A DNA stretch of 64,000 nt from an uncultured SAR116 cluster alpha proteobacterium (GTDB taxonomy: Bacteria > Pseudomonadota > Alphaproteobacteria > Puniceispirillales > Marisalimonadaceae). Below, in pieces: positions 29,768 through 40,210 of the stretch (its first letter is position 1; each line of letters starts with the position of its first letter). Location of the stretch: assembly GCA_902623995.1 (NCBI GenBank), contig CACNWE010000006.1, positions 70,175 through 134,174 on the forward strand, read 5' to 3'. Under the pieces are notes generated by a model. That model did no database searches. It saw nothing but the letters and a program-made list of their open reading frames with translations, and was not told where the DNA came from. Position numbers and translations under genes: made by a program.

Positions 29768-30120
29768 ATATTTGACAACTCGTAAGCAACCTCACAATCG
29801 TTGAAAATATCAGGTTTAGAAATTTTTACTTTTGCACCAATTACATAACTATTTATCATCAAAGTTGAATGCATCTTTTCTACGAGTACTTCTAGTAACT
29901 GAAAATGTTGACTTTGTATAATATCAATTAGACATTTTCTAAATTGACTATAATCTTGTGTATATTTTAGGTTATCCTGGTTAGGTTCAGAATCATTTGA
30001 AAGTAGTATTTCTACATTTACTATTATTTTTTGTTTATTTTTTTTTTCGTGTTCATAAACACCTACTGATGCTTGTATAATTAAATTATTTATGAATATT
30101 TTTCTATTTCTTACCTTCAT
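29764..30120 (-). CDS. folB: Dihydroneopterin aldolase
   Basis: FolB splits 7,8-dihydroneopterin to 6-hydroxymethyl-dihydropterin and glycolaldehyde in folate synthesis. The 118-residue protein shows the family pattern: RKIFINNLIIQASVGVYEHEKKNKQKIIVNVEI (with the conserved Glu and Lys), DYSQFRKCLIDII, HFQLLEVLVEKM and KISKPDIF. It follows the FolM-like reductase by 10 nt on the same strand. That supports a pterin-related job for both. Confidence 0.88.
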   Translation of the reverse strand: MKVRNRKIFINNLIIQASVGVYEHEKKNKQKIIVNVEILLSNDSEPNQDNLKYTQDYSQFRKCLIDIIQSQHFQLLEVLVEKMHSTLMINSYVIGAKVKISKPDIFNDCEVAYELSNI

Positions 30121-30130
30121 AATGATTTTC

Positions 30131-30907
30131 TTATTTTAATCCAACATCTCTACTTGGAGGAGCAAGATGCGCCCCACCGTCAAGGACCGTTACATGGCCA
30201 GTCATAGATTTAGTATTTATAATGAGTTGAATTGCATTTAAAATTTCTTCAACTGTAGACGATGACTTTAACAAGTTTTTTCTATGTGATTTTTCAAAAG
30301 CTTTTTGATCCTGTCCAGGTGCTGACAAAGTTATTCCAGGTGCTATACCATTTACTCTCAAACAAGATGCATAGGTAAGTGCTGACATTTTTGTAAGACC
30401 ATACATTGCTTGTTTTGATAATGTGTAAGTATAGTAATCTGGATTCAATCCAAAAATTTTTGCGTCTAAAATATTTATAACAAATCCTTTAGAATTATTT
30501 CCCTTTTTTTTTGTCTTCATATTGTATCTAGCTAATGCTTTAGTTAAAAGCGCAGGAGCAATAAAGTTGACTGCCATATGAAGATGAAGCTCTTCTTCTT
30601 TAAAGCTTATTGCATTATCATAATTAAAATAACCAGCATTATTAATAAGTCCAACCCATTTTGAATCTTGCGATTCAATTTCATTTATTAATTTTTCTAT
30701 ATCTGAGTTACGCGTTAAATCAGCTTGATGAATACTTACTTTACCACCAATTTTAAATAAATAATCAGCTGTGTCTTCTGCCAATGTTTTCGATTTATTA
30801 TAGTGAATAGCTACTTTCCAACCCTTTTTTATTAAGTCAATAGCTATAAATTTTCCTAATCTTTTTGCTGAAGCTGTAACGAGAATTATATTATTTTTAC
30901 TTTTCAA
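30131..30907 (-). CDS. FolM/pteridine reductase-like SDR
   Basis: This 258-residue short-chain dehydrogenase has TASAKRLGKF at the NADP-binding loop, the FolM/PTR1-type form with a basic residue for NADPH. It also has LINNAGYFN, the catalytic YTLSK (Tyr-x3-Lys, about 170-174) and a C-terminal GGAHLAP. Relatives reduce dihydrofolate or dihydromonapterin. Its neighbour folB supports a pterin substrate, but general SDR activity cannot be excluded. An ABC ATPase gene lies 13 nt upstream on the same strand. Confidence 0.83.
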   Translation of the reverse strand: MKSKNNIILVTASAKRLGKFIAIDLIKKGWKVAIHYNKSKTLAEDTADYLFKIGGKVSIHQADLTRNSDIEKLINEIESQDSKWVGLINNAGYFNYDNAISFKEEELHLHMAVNFIAPALLTKALARYNMKTKKKGNNSKGFVINILDAKIFGLNPDYYTYTLSKQAMYGLTKMSALTYASCLRVNGIAPGITLSAPGQDQKAFEKSHRKNLLKSSSTVEEILNAIQLIINTKSMTGHVTVLDGGAHLAPPSRDVGLK

Positions 30908-30920
30908 AATTATTTTTCCT

Positions 30921-31706
30921 CTACAGAACAGAATATGAAGTATCTCTTATTGATGTTAAATAATCATTAAAAGATTTATAATGCAATGATTTTCTAAGAC
31001 CTAAATTTTGCCAAGATTGGTTGTTTAAATTTTTAGGAGGATTGAATTTTTTAATCACTCTCAAAGGTGCTGTTCCTGTTACTAAAACTTCATCACTTAA
31101 TAAAGCTGCTTCTTCTATAGAATGTGTAACCATTAATACAGTAAGTGAATTTTTTTTTATTATTGAAACAAGCTCAGTTGAAATAATTTCCCTACTTAAG
31201 TTATCTAATGCTGCAAATGGTTCATCTAACAATAATAAACTAGGATAAAAAAACAACGCCCTTGCAATTGCGACCCTTTGTAATAACCCTCCTGATAGTT
31301 TATGAGGAAAGTATGAAGAAAACTCACCTAACCCAATATCTTTGATGAGTTTATCTACATTTATATAGTTTGTTTTTTTATTATTAGAATTTGCTAATGT
31401 AATATTATCATAAACATTTAACCAAGGCATTAAAGAAGGATTTTGTTGAATTAAAGTTATTTGGTAAATTACTTTATTCAAAGTTTGATTTTGAAACTTT
31501 ATTTCTCCTTTTTCAGGCTCAATTAACCCAGCTATTAACTTTAATAAGCTTGTTTTCCCAGTTCCTGAAGGGCCAATGATGCTTGTAAATTTACCTTTTT
31601 TAATTTTACAGTTAAAATTATCCAAAATAATTTTTTTATAATTTTGTTCATAATATGAGAAAGATACGTTTTTTAAAATTAAATCGTTAACTTGGTCATT
31701 GTTCAT
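30921..31706 (-). CDS. ABC transporter ATPase, nitrate/taurine/HMP type
   Basis: This 261-residue ATPase has Walker A GPSGTGKTS (about 44-52), Q-loop LIQQNPSLMPWLNVYDN, signature LSGGLLQRVAIARAL (about 138) and Walker B LLLLDEPFAALD. The switch His is in VTHSIEEAALLSDEVLV. The last features place it with NitT/TauT-type importers (SsuB, TauB, ThiZ). No permease or binding protein of this type lies in the window, so it is an orphan here. It sits between a HAD gene (3 nt) and a FolM-like SDR (13 nt). Confidence 0.9.
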   Translation of the reverse strand: MNNDQVNDLILKNVSFSYYEQNYKKIILDNFNCKIKKGKFTSIIGPSGTGKTSLLKLIAGLIEPEKGEIKFQNQTLNKVIYQITLIQQNPSLMPWLNVYDNITLANSNNKKTNYINVDKLIKDIGLGEFSSYFPHKLSGGLLQRVAIARALFFYPSLLLLDEPFAALDNLSREIISTELVSIIKKNSLTVLMVTHSIEEAALLSDEVLVTGTAPLRVIKKFNPPKNLNNQSWQNLGLRKSLHYKSFNDYLTSIRDTSYSVL

Positions 31707-31709
31707 ATC

Positions 31710-32705
31710 TTATGGAGCCTCAACAATATAATCTGGAGAAATTTTAGTTTTTTTAATTATACTGCCTACGTTAATGTTTTTAAATAAACCATATTTTGTC
31801 ATTAAAATAGATTTCAATCCATAACTATTGGCACCTAAAATATCTGTATGTAGAGTATCACCAACCATACCTATTCTAGATAAAGGAATATGTCTACCTG
31901 ATAGCTCATTTAGTCTATTTATAGCCAGCTCAAAAATTGTTGGAAAAGGTTTTCCCAACCAAAAAGGTAGATGAATGCCGTTTTTTATTAAGTGTGATAC
32001 ATAATATGCAGGCTCCATACTAAAATTTTTTTCATGTGGAGCTACTAAATCTGGGTTAGCTACAAATAAAGGTCTTGGATTTACTTTTAAAGAATTAAAC
32101 AAAATTTCTTGCCATACAGTGTCCCATTGGTGTGTTCCTAGTAATATAAATGAATTCATTTCATCGAACATATCAAGGTCTTGTTCAAGTTCAAAACAGC
32201 TAATGTTGGGTATATAAAATTTGTTTCCAACATTACCCAAAACACCTAAAGGACCTTTAGGTTGATTAAATGACAAAAATATTTCAGCTGTTTCTCTACT
32301 TGAAATTATCTCATCATTTGAAAATTCAAGTCCTAATGAGGCAAGTTGGTCTCTTTTTTTAAATGAACTACTACTTGCTCCATTGGTTACAACTAAAAGA
32401 GTAATATTTTTTTGTCTTGCTTTTTCTAGTGTTTCAATAATTCCAGGAATAAGGGCAGAACCAACATTTAAGACGCCAAACGCATCCAATAATAAGGCGT
32501 CAAAATTATCTAAAATATTCTCTAATCTAGGAGCTAAAATTATGTCATGGTTATTCTCTTGATATTTTGGAAAAAAATCTCGCATATTTTCATAAATATT
32601 TATGACAGAAACTGCATTCATACCTTTGACTGGTGGAATTATAAATTTTGGGTCAAATTGAAATTTTTCTAATACAAATTCAGATTTTATATTAAAATTT
32701 TCCAT
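31710..32705 (-). CDS. HAD superfamily class IIA phosphatase, NagD-like
   Basis: This 331-residue HAD hydrolase has motif I LLLDAFGVLNVG, where the usual second Asp is replaced by Phe, as in the TIGR01459-type subgroup. Motif II is LLVVTNGASSS and the class IIA cap follows. The C-terminal region IGMVGDTLHTDILGANSYGLKSILMTKYG holds motif IV and the NagD-type pattern. Substrates of this subgroup are not established. It is the first gene of the HAD / ABC ATPase / SDR / folB unit and diverges from the flavoprotein gene across 47 nt. Confidence 0.87.
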   Translation of the reverse strand: MENFNIKSEFVLEKFQFDPKFIIPPVKGMNAVSVINIYENMRDFFPKYQENNHDIILAPRLENILDNFDALLLDAFGVLNVGSALIPGIIETLEKARQKNITLLVVTNGASSSSFKKRDQLASLGLEFSNDEIISSRETAEIFLSFNQPKGPLGVLGNVGNKFYIPNISCFELEQDLDMFDEMNSFILLGTHQWDTVWQEILFNSLKVNPRPLFVANPDLVAPHEKNFSMEPAYYVSHLIKNGIHLPFWLGKPFPTIFELAINRLNELSGRHIPLSRIGMVGDTLHTDILGANSYGLKSILMTKYGLFKNINVGSIIKKTKISPDYIVEAP

Positions 32706-32752
32706 ACTTATTTTAAATCCTCTAAATTAAAACTATTTTTGAAAGGATAAAA

Positions 32753-33685
32753 ATGTCAAAAAAAGTAATAATAATTGGTTCAGGCATAGCAGGAATTTCT
32801 TCATCATTAAAGCTAAAATCTTATGGTATAAATTCAATAATTCTAGATAAAGGTAATTTTATAGGTGGAAGAATAAGCACTAGAGAAGTAAAGATCGGTT
32901 CTAGTTCAAGTTACTTTTTTCATGGTGCTCAATTTTTTACTGCCAAAACACATGAATTTAAAAAAATTATTAGTACCGGAATTAATGGGAAATATATAAA
33001 AGAATTTGGAAATTTTGATCCTAAAAGATATAGAGGAAACAAAACAATGAGAGAGTTTTTGTTAAATCTATCAAAAGATTTACACATCCAACAAAAAGTT
33101 AAAATTATTGGAATTAAAACAGATAATAATAAAATTAAAGTTCTTAATAATAAAGTAAAAGAATGGATAAGTTACGATGGTCTTATTTCAACACTTCCAG
33201 CACCTCAAAACTGTGAATTATTAAATCAATTTCCTGCATTACAGAAAACTCTGAATACAGGATCATATCACGCTTGCATAGCTCTTATGTTTACGTTTGA
33301 TGAAATTCCATCAGGTCTAAATACTTATTATGATTTAAATAAAAAACCAGGAATATTGAGTTGGATGGCCTCTGGTAGTAACCTAAACGTTTGGACTACT
33401 CATACCAACGACAAATTTTCAGATTTAAATTATCATAAAGACAAAAATTTTCTAAAAGAAAAAATAATGTCTTCAATAAAACAGTTTTTTTTTAGCTCAA
33501 ATATAAAGTTTCATAGTTTACATGTTTGGAGATATGCTAAGATAGCAAAAAAGTGCTTAGGGCCTCAGATTGATCCAAAATACCCAGTTGCAATTGCAGG
33601 AGATTTTTTGGAGGGGCCAAATGTTGAGGCTGCGTTTATCTCAGGGAATAAAGCAGCTAATTTAATTTTTGAAAGACTAAAATAA
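32753..33685 (+). CDS. FAD-dependent oxidoreductase, renalase-like
   Basis: This 310-residue protein begins with the dinucleotide-binding VIIIGSGIAGISSSLKLKSYG and an acidic strand end (IILDKGNFIGGRISTR), typical of amine-oxidase/renalase-like flavoproteins. It has HGAQFFTAKTHEF and a C-terminal FAD segment (YPVAIAGDFLEGPNVEAAFISGNKAA). Bacterial relatives oxidise stray isomers of NAD(P)H, but the substrate here is unproven. A rhodanese gene and an EamA transporter follow on the same strand. Confidence 0.85.
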   Translation: MSKKVIIIGSGIAGISSSLKLKSYGINSIILDKGNFIGGRISTREVKIGSSSSYFFHGAQFFTAKTHEFKKIISTGINGKYIKEFGNFDPKRYRGNKTMREFLLNLSKDLHIQQKVKIIGIKTDNNKIKVLNNKVKEWISYDGLISTLPAPQNCELLNQFPALQKTLNTGSYHACIALMFTFDEIPSGLNTYYDLNKKPGILSWMASGSNLNVWTTHTNDKFSDLNYHKDKNFLKEKIMSSIKQFFFSSNIKFHSLHVWRYAKIAKKCLGPQIDPKYPVAIAGDFLEGPNVEAAFISGNKAANLIFERLK

Positions 33686-33722
33686 ATTGAATGTTTCATA
33701 AAATTTTAAAGAAAGAATAAAT

Positions 33723-34118
33723 ATGATTAAAATAAAAACTTCAGTTATGAAACTTGTAGAAAGTGCTAAGAAACAAATAAATAATTTAGAAGTAGGTGAT
33801 GCTATTAAAATGCATTCCAACAAAACCAACTTATTCATTGACGTTAGGGATATAAGAGAAATCCAAAAATCTGGAAGAATATTTGGAGCAAAACATGTTC
33901 CAAGATGTATGTTAGAGTTTTGGATAGATCCTGAGAGCCCATATCATAAACATTTTTTTAATGATAATTATCATTTCATTTTTTATTGTGCTTCTGACTG
34001 GAGATCGGCACTAGCCACACTTTCAGCAATGGAAATTGGGCTTTTAAACACCTCTCATTTAGTTGGCGGTTTTAATAAATGGTTAGAAGAAAAAGGACCA
34101 ATTGAAATACCAAGATAA
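33723..34118 (+). CDS. Rhodanese-domain sulfurtransferase
   Basis: This 131-residue protein is a single rhodanese domain. NLFIDVRDIREIQKSGRIFGAKHVPR is the CH2A-type entry, the active-site Cys is in FIFYCASDWRSALA (about residue 97), and HLVGGFNKWLEEKGPIE is the C-terminal signature. It could transfer sulfur from thiosulfate or a persulfide; partners are unknown. Its TAA (34116-34118) is in the same reading frame as the EamA transporter that follows, with no stop in between. Confidence 0.9.
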   Translation: MIKIKTSVMKLVESAKKQINNLEVGDAIKMHSNKTNLFIDVRDIREIQKSGRIFGAKHVPRCMLEFWIDPESPYHKHFFNDNYHFIFYCASDWRSALATLSAMEIGLLNTSHLVGGFNKWLEEKGPIEIPR

Positions 34119-34121
34119 TTA

Positions 34122-35018
34122 ATTGTAATTGTTTTTTCAAATAAGAAAGTTATTCAAATTTATAATATAATACCAATAATTTTTGTTATACTTTGGTCTT
34201 CAGCATTTATTACTAGCAAAATAATAGTTGATAATGCTCCACCTTTTCTTTCCCTTTCAATAAGATTTGGGATAGTTGCCTTTTTATTTTTCCTGTTTTT
34301 CATTTTTTTTTCAAAAGACAAATATATTTCTTTTAAGGCTTTTAAAAATGCATCCATAAGCGGGTTATTATTTCATGGCTTATATTTAGGTGGAGTTTTT
34401 TTTGCTTTATCTAGAGGTATATCAGCTACCCTTATAGCGTTAATAGTATCATTACAACCTATTTTAACATCATTTCTATCAAAAATTTATTTGAATGAAA
34501 CTTTAACTAAGTTTCAGTGGCTTGGAATTATTTTAGGATTTAGTGGTGCATTGATAATTATAATTTCTGATCTAATTGATGGCCTAACCATAGTTGCATT
34601 TTTTGCTGGAATAGTTGGACTAGTTTCTTCATCACTGGGTATCATCTGGCAGAAAAAAATAAGTTCTGATTTGTCTTTGTCTGGAAATAATTTTTTGCAA
34701 GCATTAAGCGCTGCAATTTTTCATCTTTTATTAGCACTTTGCTTTGAAAAATTTTTTATAAATTTTTCAAATGATTTTATTTTAGCTATGTCATGGCAAA
34801 TTTTTGCTGTTTCACTGGGCGCATTTTTAATTTTGATGTGGTTACTAGCGAATAATAAAGCAAATGAAACATCTACTTTATTTTTTTTAGTACCTCCTAT
34901 ATCTGCTTTACTTGCTTTTTTAATATTAGAAGAAACATTCACTTCCTTTGACTTCTTAGGTTTGTTGCTTACTTGTCTTGGGGTATTTATGGTTTCAAAA
35001 ATTCGGATAAAAATGTAA
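34122..35018 (+). CDS. EamA/DMT family transporter, start codon unclear
   Basis: The reading frame from 34119 to 35018 encodes a complete-looking ten-segment EamA protein (two EamA repeats of about 140 residues). It opens with IIPIIFVILWSSAFITSK and includes GLYLGGVFFALSRGISATLIALIVSLQPILTS, typical of family members that export amino acids or metabolites. Between the rhodanese stop and 34491 there is no in-frame ATG, GTG or TTG, only ATT/ATA codons and a CTG at 34293. A start at 34491 would delete the first EamA repeat. I place the start tentatively at the ATT at 34122. A non-standard start, readthrough from the rhodanese, or 5' decay are all possible. Confidence 0.7.
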   Translation: MVIVFSNKKVIQIYNIIPIIFVILWSSAFITSKIIVDNAPPFLSLSIRFGIVAFLFFLFFIFFSKDKYISFKAFKNASISGLLFHGLYLGGVFFALSRGISATLIALIVSLQPILTSFLSKIYLNETLTKFQWLGIILGFSGALIIIISDLIDGLTIVAFFAGIVGLVSSSLGIIWQKKISSDLSLSGNNFLQALSAAIFHLLLALCFEKFFINFSNDFILAMSWQIFAVSLGAFLILMWLLANNKANETSTLFFLVPPISALLAFLILEETFTSFDFLGLLLTCLGVFMVSKIRIKM

Positions 35019-35073
35019 ACATTTTACAGTATTGATTTATTTTGAAATATTGTTAGTCTTAACTCATCAAAGT

Positions 35074-35273
35074 CTTTTTGTGTGAGAGAGTTATTTATAA
35101 CCGCCGAAGGAGCAACCACCCCGGAAACTCTCAGGCACCCGAAACACAAAAAGTTGATAATCTGGAGAGTGATGATTTATCATCCACCGAAGGGGTAAGC
35201 CAATTTTGGTCAATCTTTCAGGTTCCGTGACAGATGGGGTAATATTTAACTTACAAAAACTTTGTCACGGAGT
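35074..35273 (+). ncRNA. Tandem glycine riboswitch upstream of dadA-like gene
   Basis: Two glycine aptamers lie in tandem. Aptamer 1 (35074-35153) is closed by a perfect 10 bp P1, CTTTTTGTGT/ACACAAAAAG. It has a GTTAT-TT-ATAAC hairpin and the conserved ACCGCCGAAGGAGCAA and AACTCTCAGGCA. Aptamer 2 (about 35160-35235) has ATCTG/CAGAT as P1, a GATGAT-TT-ATCATC hairpin, CCACCGAAGGGGTAAGCC, and CTTTCAGGTTCCGTGACAGATGGGG. CCGTGACA at 35225-35232 is perfectly complementary to TGTCACGG at 35263-35270, which runs into the ribosome binding site (CGGAG). This gives a ready off-structure that glycine binding should prevent. Confidence 0.93.
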
Positions 35274-35278
35274 TTATT

Positions 35279-36511
35279 ATGAAAAATATAGCAATAATAG
35301 GAGCAGGTATAACTGGGATAACTACCGCTTACCAACTTTTAGAAAGAGGTTATACCGTATCTGTTTTTGATAAAAACCGTTATGCAGCTATGGAAACAAG
35401 TTTTGCAAATGGAGGCCAATTATCTGCTTGCAACGCTGAAGTATGGAATAGTTGGTCTACAATCGGTAAAGGTATTCAATGGATGTTAAAAAAAGATGCA
35501 CCATTGCTATTCAGTCCTAAGTTAAACTTTCATAAAATTAGCTGGATAATGAATTTTATAAGTAATATTCCAAATCACAAAAAAAATACAATTTTAACTG
35601 CCAAAATGGCTATAAATAGTAGAGCTGAATTCAAAAGAATTTTAAAAAAAGAAAATATTGAACTAGATCTTGAAGAGAAAGGTATCATGCATTTATGTGC
35701 GTGTGATGCGTCATTAAAACATGGTAGAGAAGTTAATAATTGGCTTTTAGAAGCAGGATTAGATAGAAAAGAAATTTCTAAAGATGAGATGTTGTCTATT
35801 GAACCAACTTTAAATCTCAAGAATTTCATTGGAGGATTTTATACAAAAAGTGATATGTCAGGTGATATTCATAAATTTACAAAATTACTTGCTGATGCTT
35901 GTGAAAGAAAAGGTGTAAAATTCTTTTACGAAACAGAGATTGTTAAAGTCAATCATAACAAGAAACAACCAATACTTTCCTTTATTCAATCAAATGAAAT
36001 TCATAAACAAAATTTCGATGGGATTGTAGTTTGTGCTGGTGTTAATAGTAAATTTATAGCTAATAATTTTGGTGATAAAATCAATATATATCCTGTTAAG
36101 GGGTATTCGATTACAATATTACTTGACGATAAAGAAAGCATAAGAAATGCTCCTTATGTGTCTTTACTAGATGATAAAGCTAAGATTGTTTCTAGTAGAT
36201 TAGGAAAAAATAGATTTAGAGTTGCAGGTACTGCTGAGTTTAATGGTTATAATAAAGACATAAGAGCTGACAGAATTAATCCTCTTATTAAATGGTGTAA
36301 CGAGCTTTTTCCTAAAGTATCTACAGAACATGCTATACCTTGGGCTGGCTTAAGACCTATGACACCAAGCATGGTGCCAAAAGTTGGAAGTGGAAATTTA
36401 CCTGGCGTATTTTATAACACTGGCCATGGGCACCTTGGGTGGACACTTAGCGCATTTACGTCTCAACAAATTTCAGATCATATATTGAGAAAAGATAACG
36501 TCTTAAACTAA
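35279..36511 (+). CDS. dadA: D-amino-acid dehydrogenase-like flavoprotein
   Basis: This 410-residue DadA/glycine-oxidase family flavoprotein begins with NIAIIGAGITGITTAYQLLERGYTVSVFDK, continues with the DadA signature SFANGGQLSACNAEVW (about 42-57), and ends with the FAD-binding VFYNTGHGHLGWTLSAF. DadA oxidatively deaminates D-amino acids (classically D-alanine) to keto acids, passing electrons to the respiratory chain. The upstream tandem glycine riboswitch suggests glycine or a related amino acid controls it, so glycine or sarcosine-like substrates deserve testing. ACGGAG lies 6 nt before the ATG. It ends 2 nt from convergent gyrB. Confidence 0.9.
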   Translation: MKNIAIIGAGITGITTAYQLLERGYTVSVFDKNRYAAMETSFANGGQLSACNAEVWNSWSTIGKGIQWMLKKDAPLLFSPKLNFHKISWIMNFISNIPNHKKNTILTAKMAINSRAEFKRILKKENIELDLEEKGIMHLCACDASLKHGREVNNWLLEAGLDRKEISKDEMLSIEPTLNLKNFIGGFYTKSDMSGDIHKFTKLLADACERKGVKFFYETEIVKVNHNKKQPILSFIQSNEIHKQNFDGIVVCAGVNSKFIANNFGDKINIYPVKGYSITILLDDKESIRNAPYVSLLDDKAKIVSSRLGKNRFRVAGTAEFNGYNKDIRADRINPLIKWCNELFPKVSTEHAIPWAGLRPMTPSMVPKVGSGNLPGVFYNTGHGHLGWTLSAFTSQQISDHILRKDNVLN

Positions 36512-36513
36512 AT

Positions 36514-38949
<2,436 letters not shown>

Positions 38950-40173
38950 TTAAATATCTCCATATCTAAAGTGATAATTACCATCAAAATTTTCTTTAAT
39001 CTCTTGAAGATTTATTTTATCTATTAAACTTGGATATTCCAAAAAAGCATCCATATCAGTGCTCGTAAACCAAGATTGAGCATTGAGTTTAGATACCTCT
39101 AAAAATAGAGCTTTTCTATGCTTCTTGTCTAAGTGCTCAATAATGTCATCTAATAATAAGATTGGTGCCATGTTAAATTTTTCATCTAGCAATCTAGCGT
39201 GTGACAAGATAATTGATATTAATATAAGTTTTTGTTCTCCAGTAGATGAGGTATCTAGGTTTTTATTATCAATTCTATTGAAAATTTCTATTATAGAGTT
39301 ATTTGGTCCAGAAACAGATAATTCGAAATCAGATCGTGATTTTTTTAATTCTGACTTTATATAATCTTCAACTTCTACAGCAGGTTTCTCATTGAGTAGT
39401 TGTTCTATCTTTCCATTAATTGTAATACCAACAGAAGGAAAATGCTCAGTTAAGTGATTGTTTTTTAATTGAATATCATATAAGTTTTCAAGTTCTTCTA
39501 TTAAGTCCAATCTTCTAGCTATAATCGAAATTGATAATTCAGAAATTTGGGATTCTACAGTATCCAACCATGTTTTATCACTATTAGGTTGCATCAAAAT
39601 TTTATTTCTCTGTCTAAATAACTTATCGTATTTATATACTCTATTTAAATGTAAGTTATCTATTGACATGGTAAGCCTATCAATAAAACGTCTTTTTTCA
39701 CTCATACTTGATAAGATCAAAACACAAATTTGAGGTGTAATCCATGATATATTCAAAATTTCTCCTAAAGAACTTAATGGAGTATAATCTGAATTAATCT
39801 TGGCAATTCTTGATTTATTAGAACCAGTTTTTTTCAAGCCTGTGCCAATATTAAACTTACCATTTGGACTTACAAAATCAACATTTACGCCCCAGGTTTT
39901 AGTAGTGATATCAATAATTTTTTCTTGATTCAGAAAATTTTCTATATTTGCTTTTCTCAAGCCTTTGCCCTGATTTAATAGAGAAATGGCCTCTAGAATA
40001 TTTGTTTTACCAATACCATTTCCACCATATATCAATATAGATGAGTTTGTTAAATTAAGATTTAAATTTATATGATTTCTAAAATTTTTTAAACTTACTT
40101 TTTTAATATAAAAAGTTTTAGCATCTTTAATATCAGGAATATTTTCTTTCAAACTTAGAATGTTATTGTTCAT
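38950..40173 (-). CDS. recF: Recombination/repair ATPase RecF
   Basis: RecF is an SMC-like ABC ATPase that loads RecA at gaps with RecO and RecR. The 407-residue protein has Walker A IYGGNGIGKTNILEAISLL (about 50-60), the RRFIDR segment, the ABC signature region TSSTGEQKLILISIIL (about 305-320), and Walker B PILLLDDIIEHLD. The N-terminal ~20 residues before KVSLKNFRNH are longer than usual. It lies between dnaN (37 nt) and gyrB (adjacent) on the same strand. Confidence 0.93.
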   Translation of the reverse strand: MNNNILSLKENIPDIKDAKTFYIKKVSLKNFRNHINLNLNLTNSSILIYGGNGIGKTNILEAISLLNQGKGLRKANIENFLNQEKIIDITTKTWGVNVDFVSPNGKFNIGTGLKKTGSNKSRIAKINSDYTPLSSLGEILNISWITPQICVLILSSMSEKRRFIDRLTMSIDNLHLNRVYKYDKLFRQRNKILMQPNSDKTWLDTVESQISELSISIIARRLDLIEELENLYDIQLKNNHLTEHFPSVGITINGKIEQLLNEKPAVEVEDYIKSELKKSRSDFELSVSGPNNSIIEIFNRIDNKNLDTSSTGEQKLILISIILSHARLLDEKFNMAPILLLDDIIEHLDKKHRKALFLEVSKLNAQSWFTSTDMDAFLEYPSLIDKINLQEIKENFDGNYHFRYGDI

Positions 40174-40210
40174 TTTTCTCCTAGATTTCAGATTTTAATC
40201 TGACAGAAAT

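Noticed and set aside
34160..34357. Minus-strand frame opposite the start of the EamA gene.
   Set aside because: The plus-strand frame encodes convincing EamA membrane segments here; the opposite frame has no family features.
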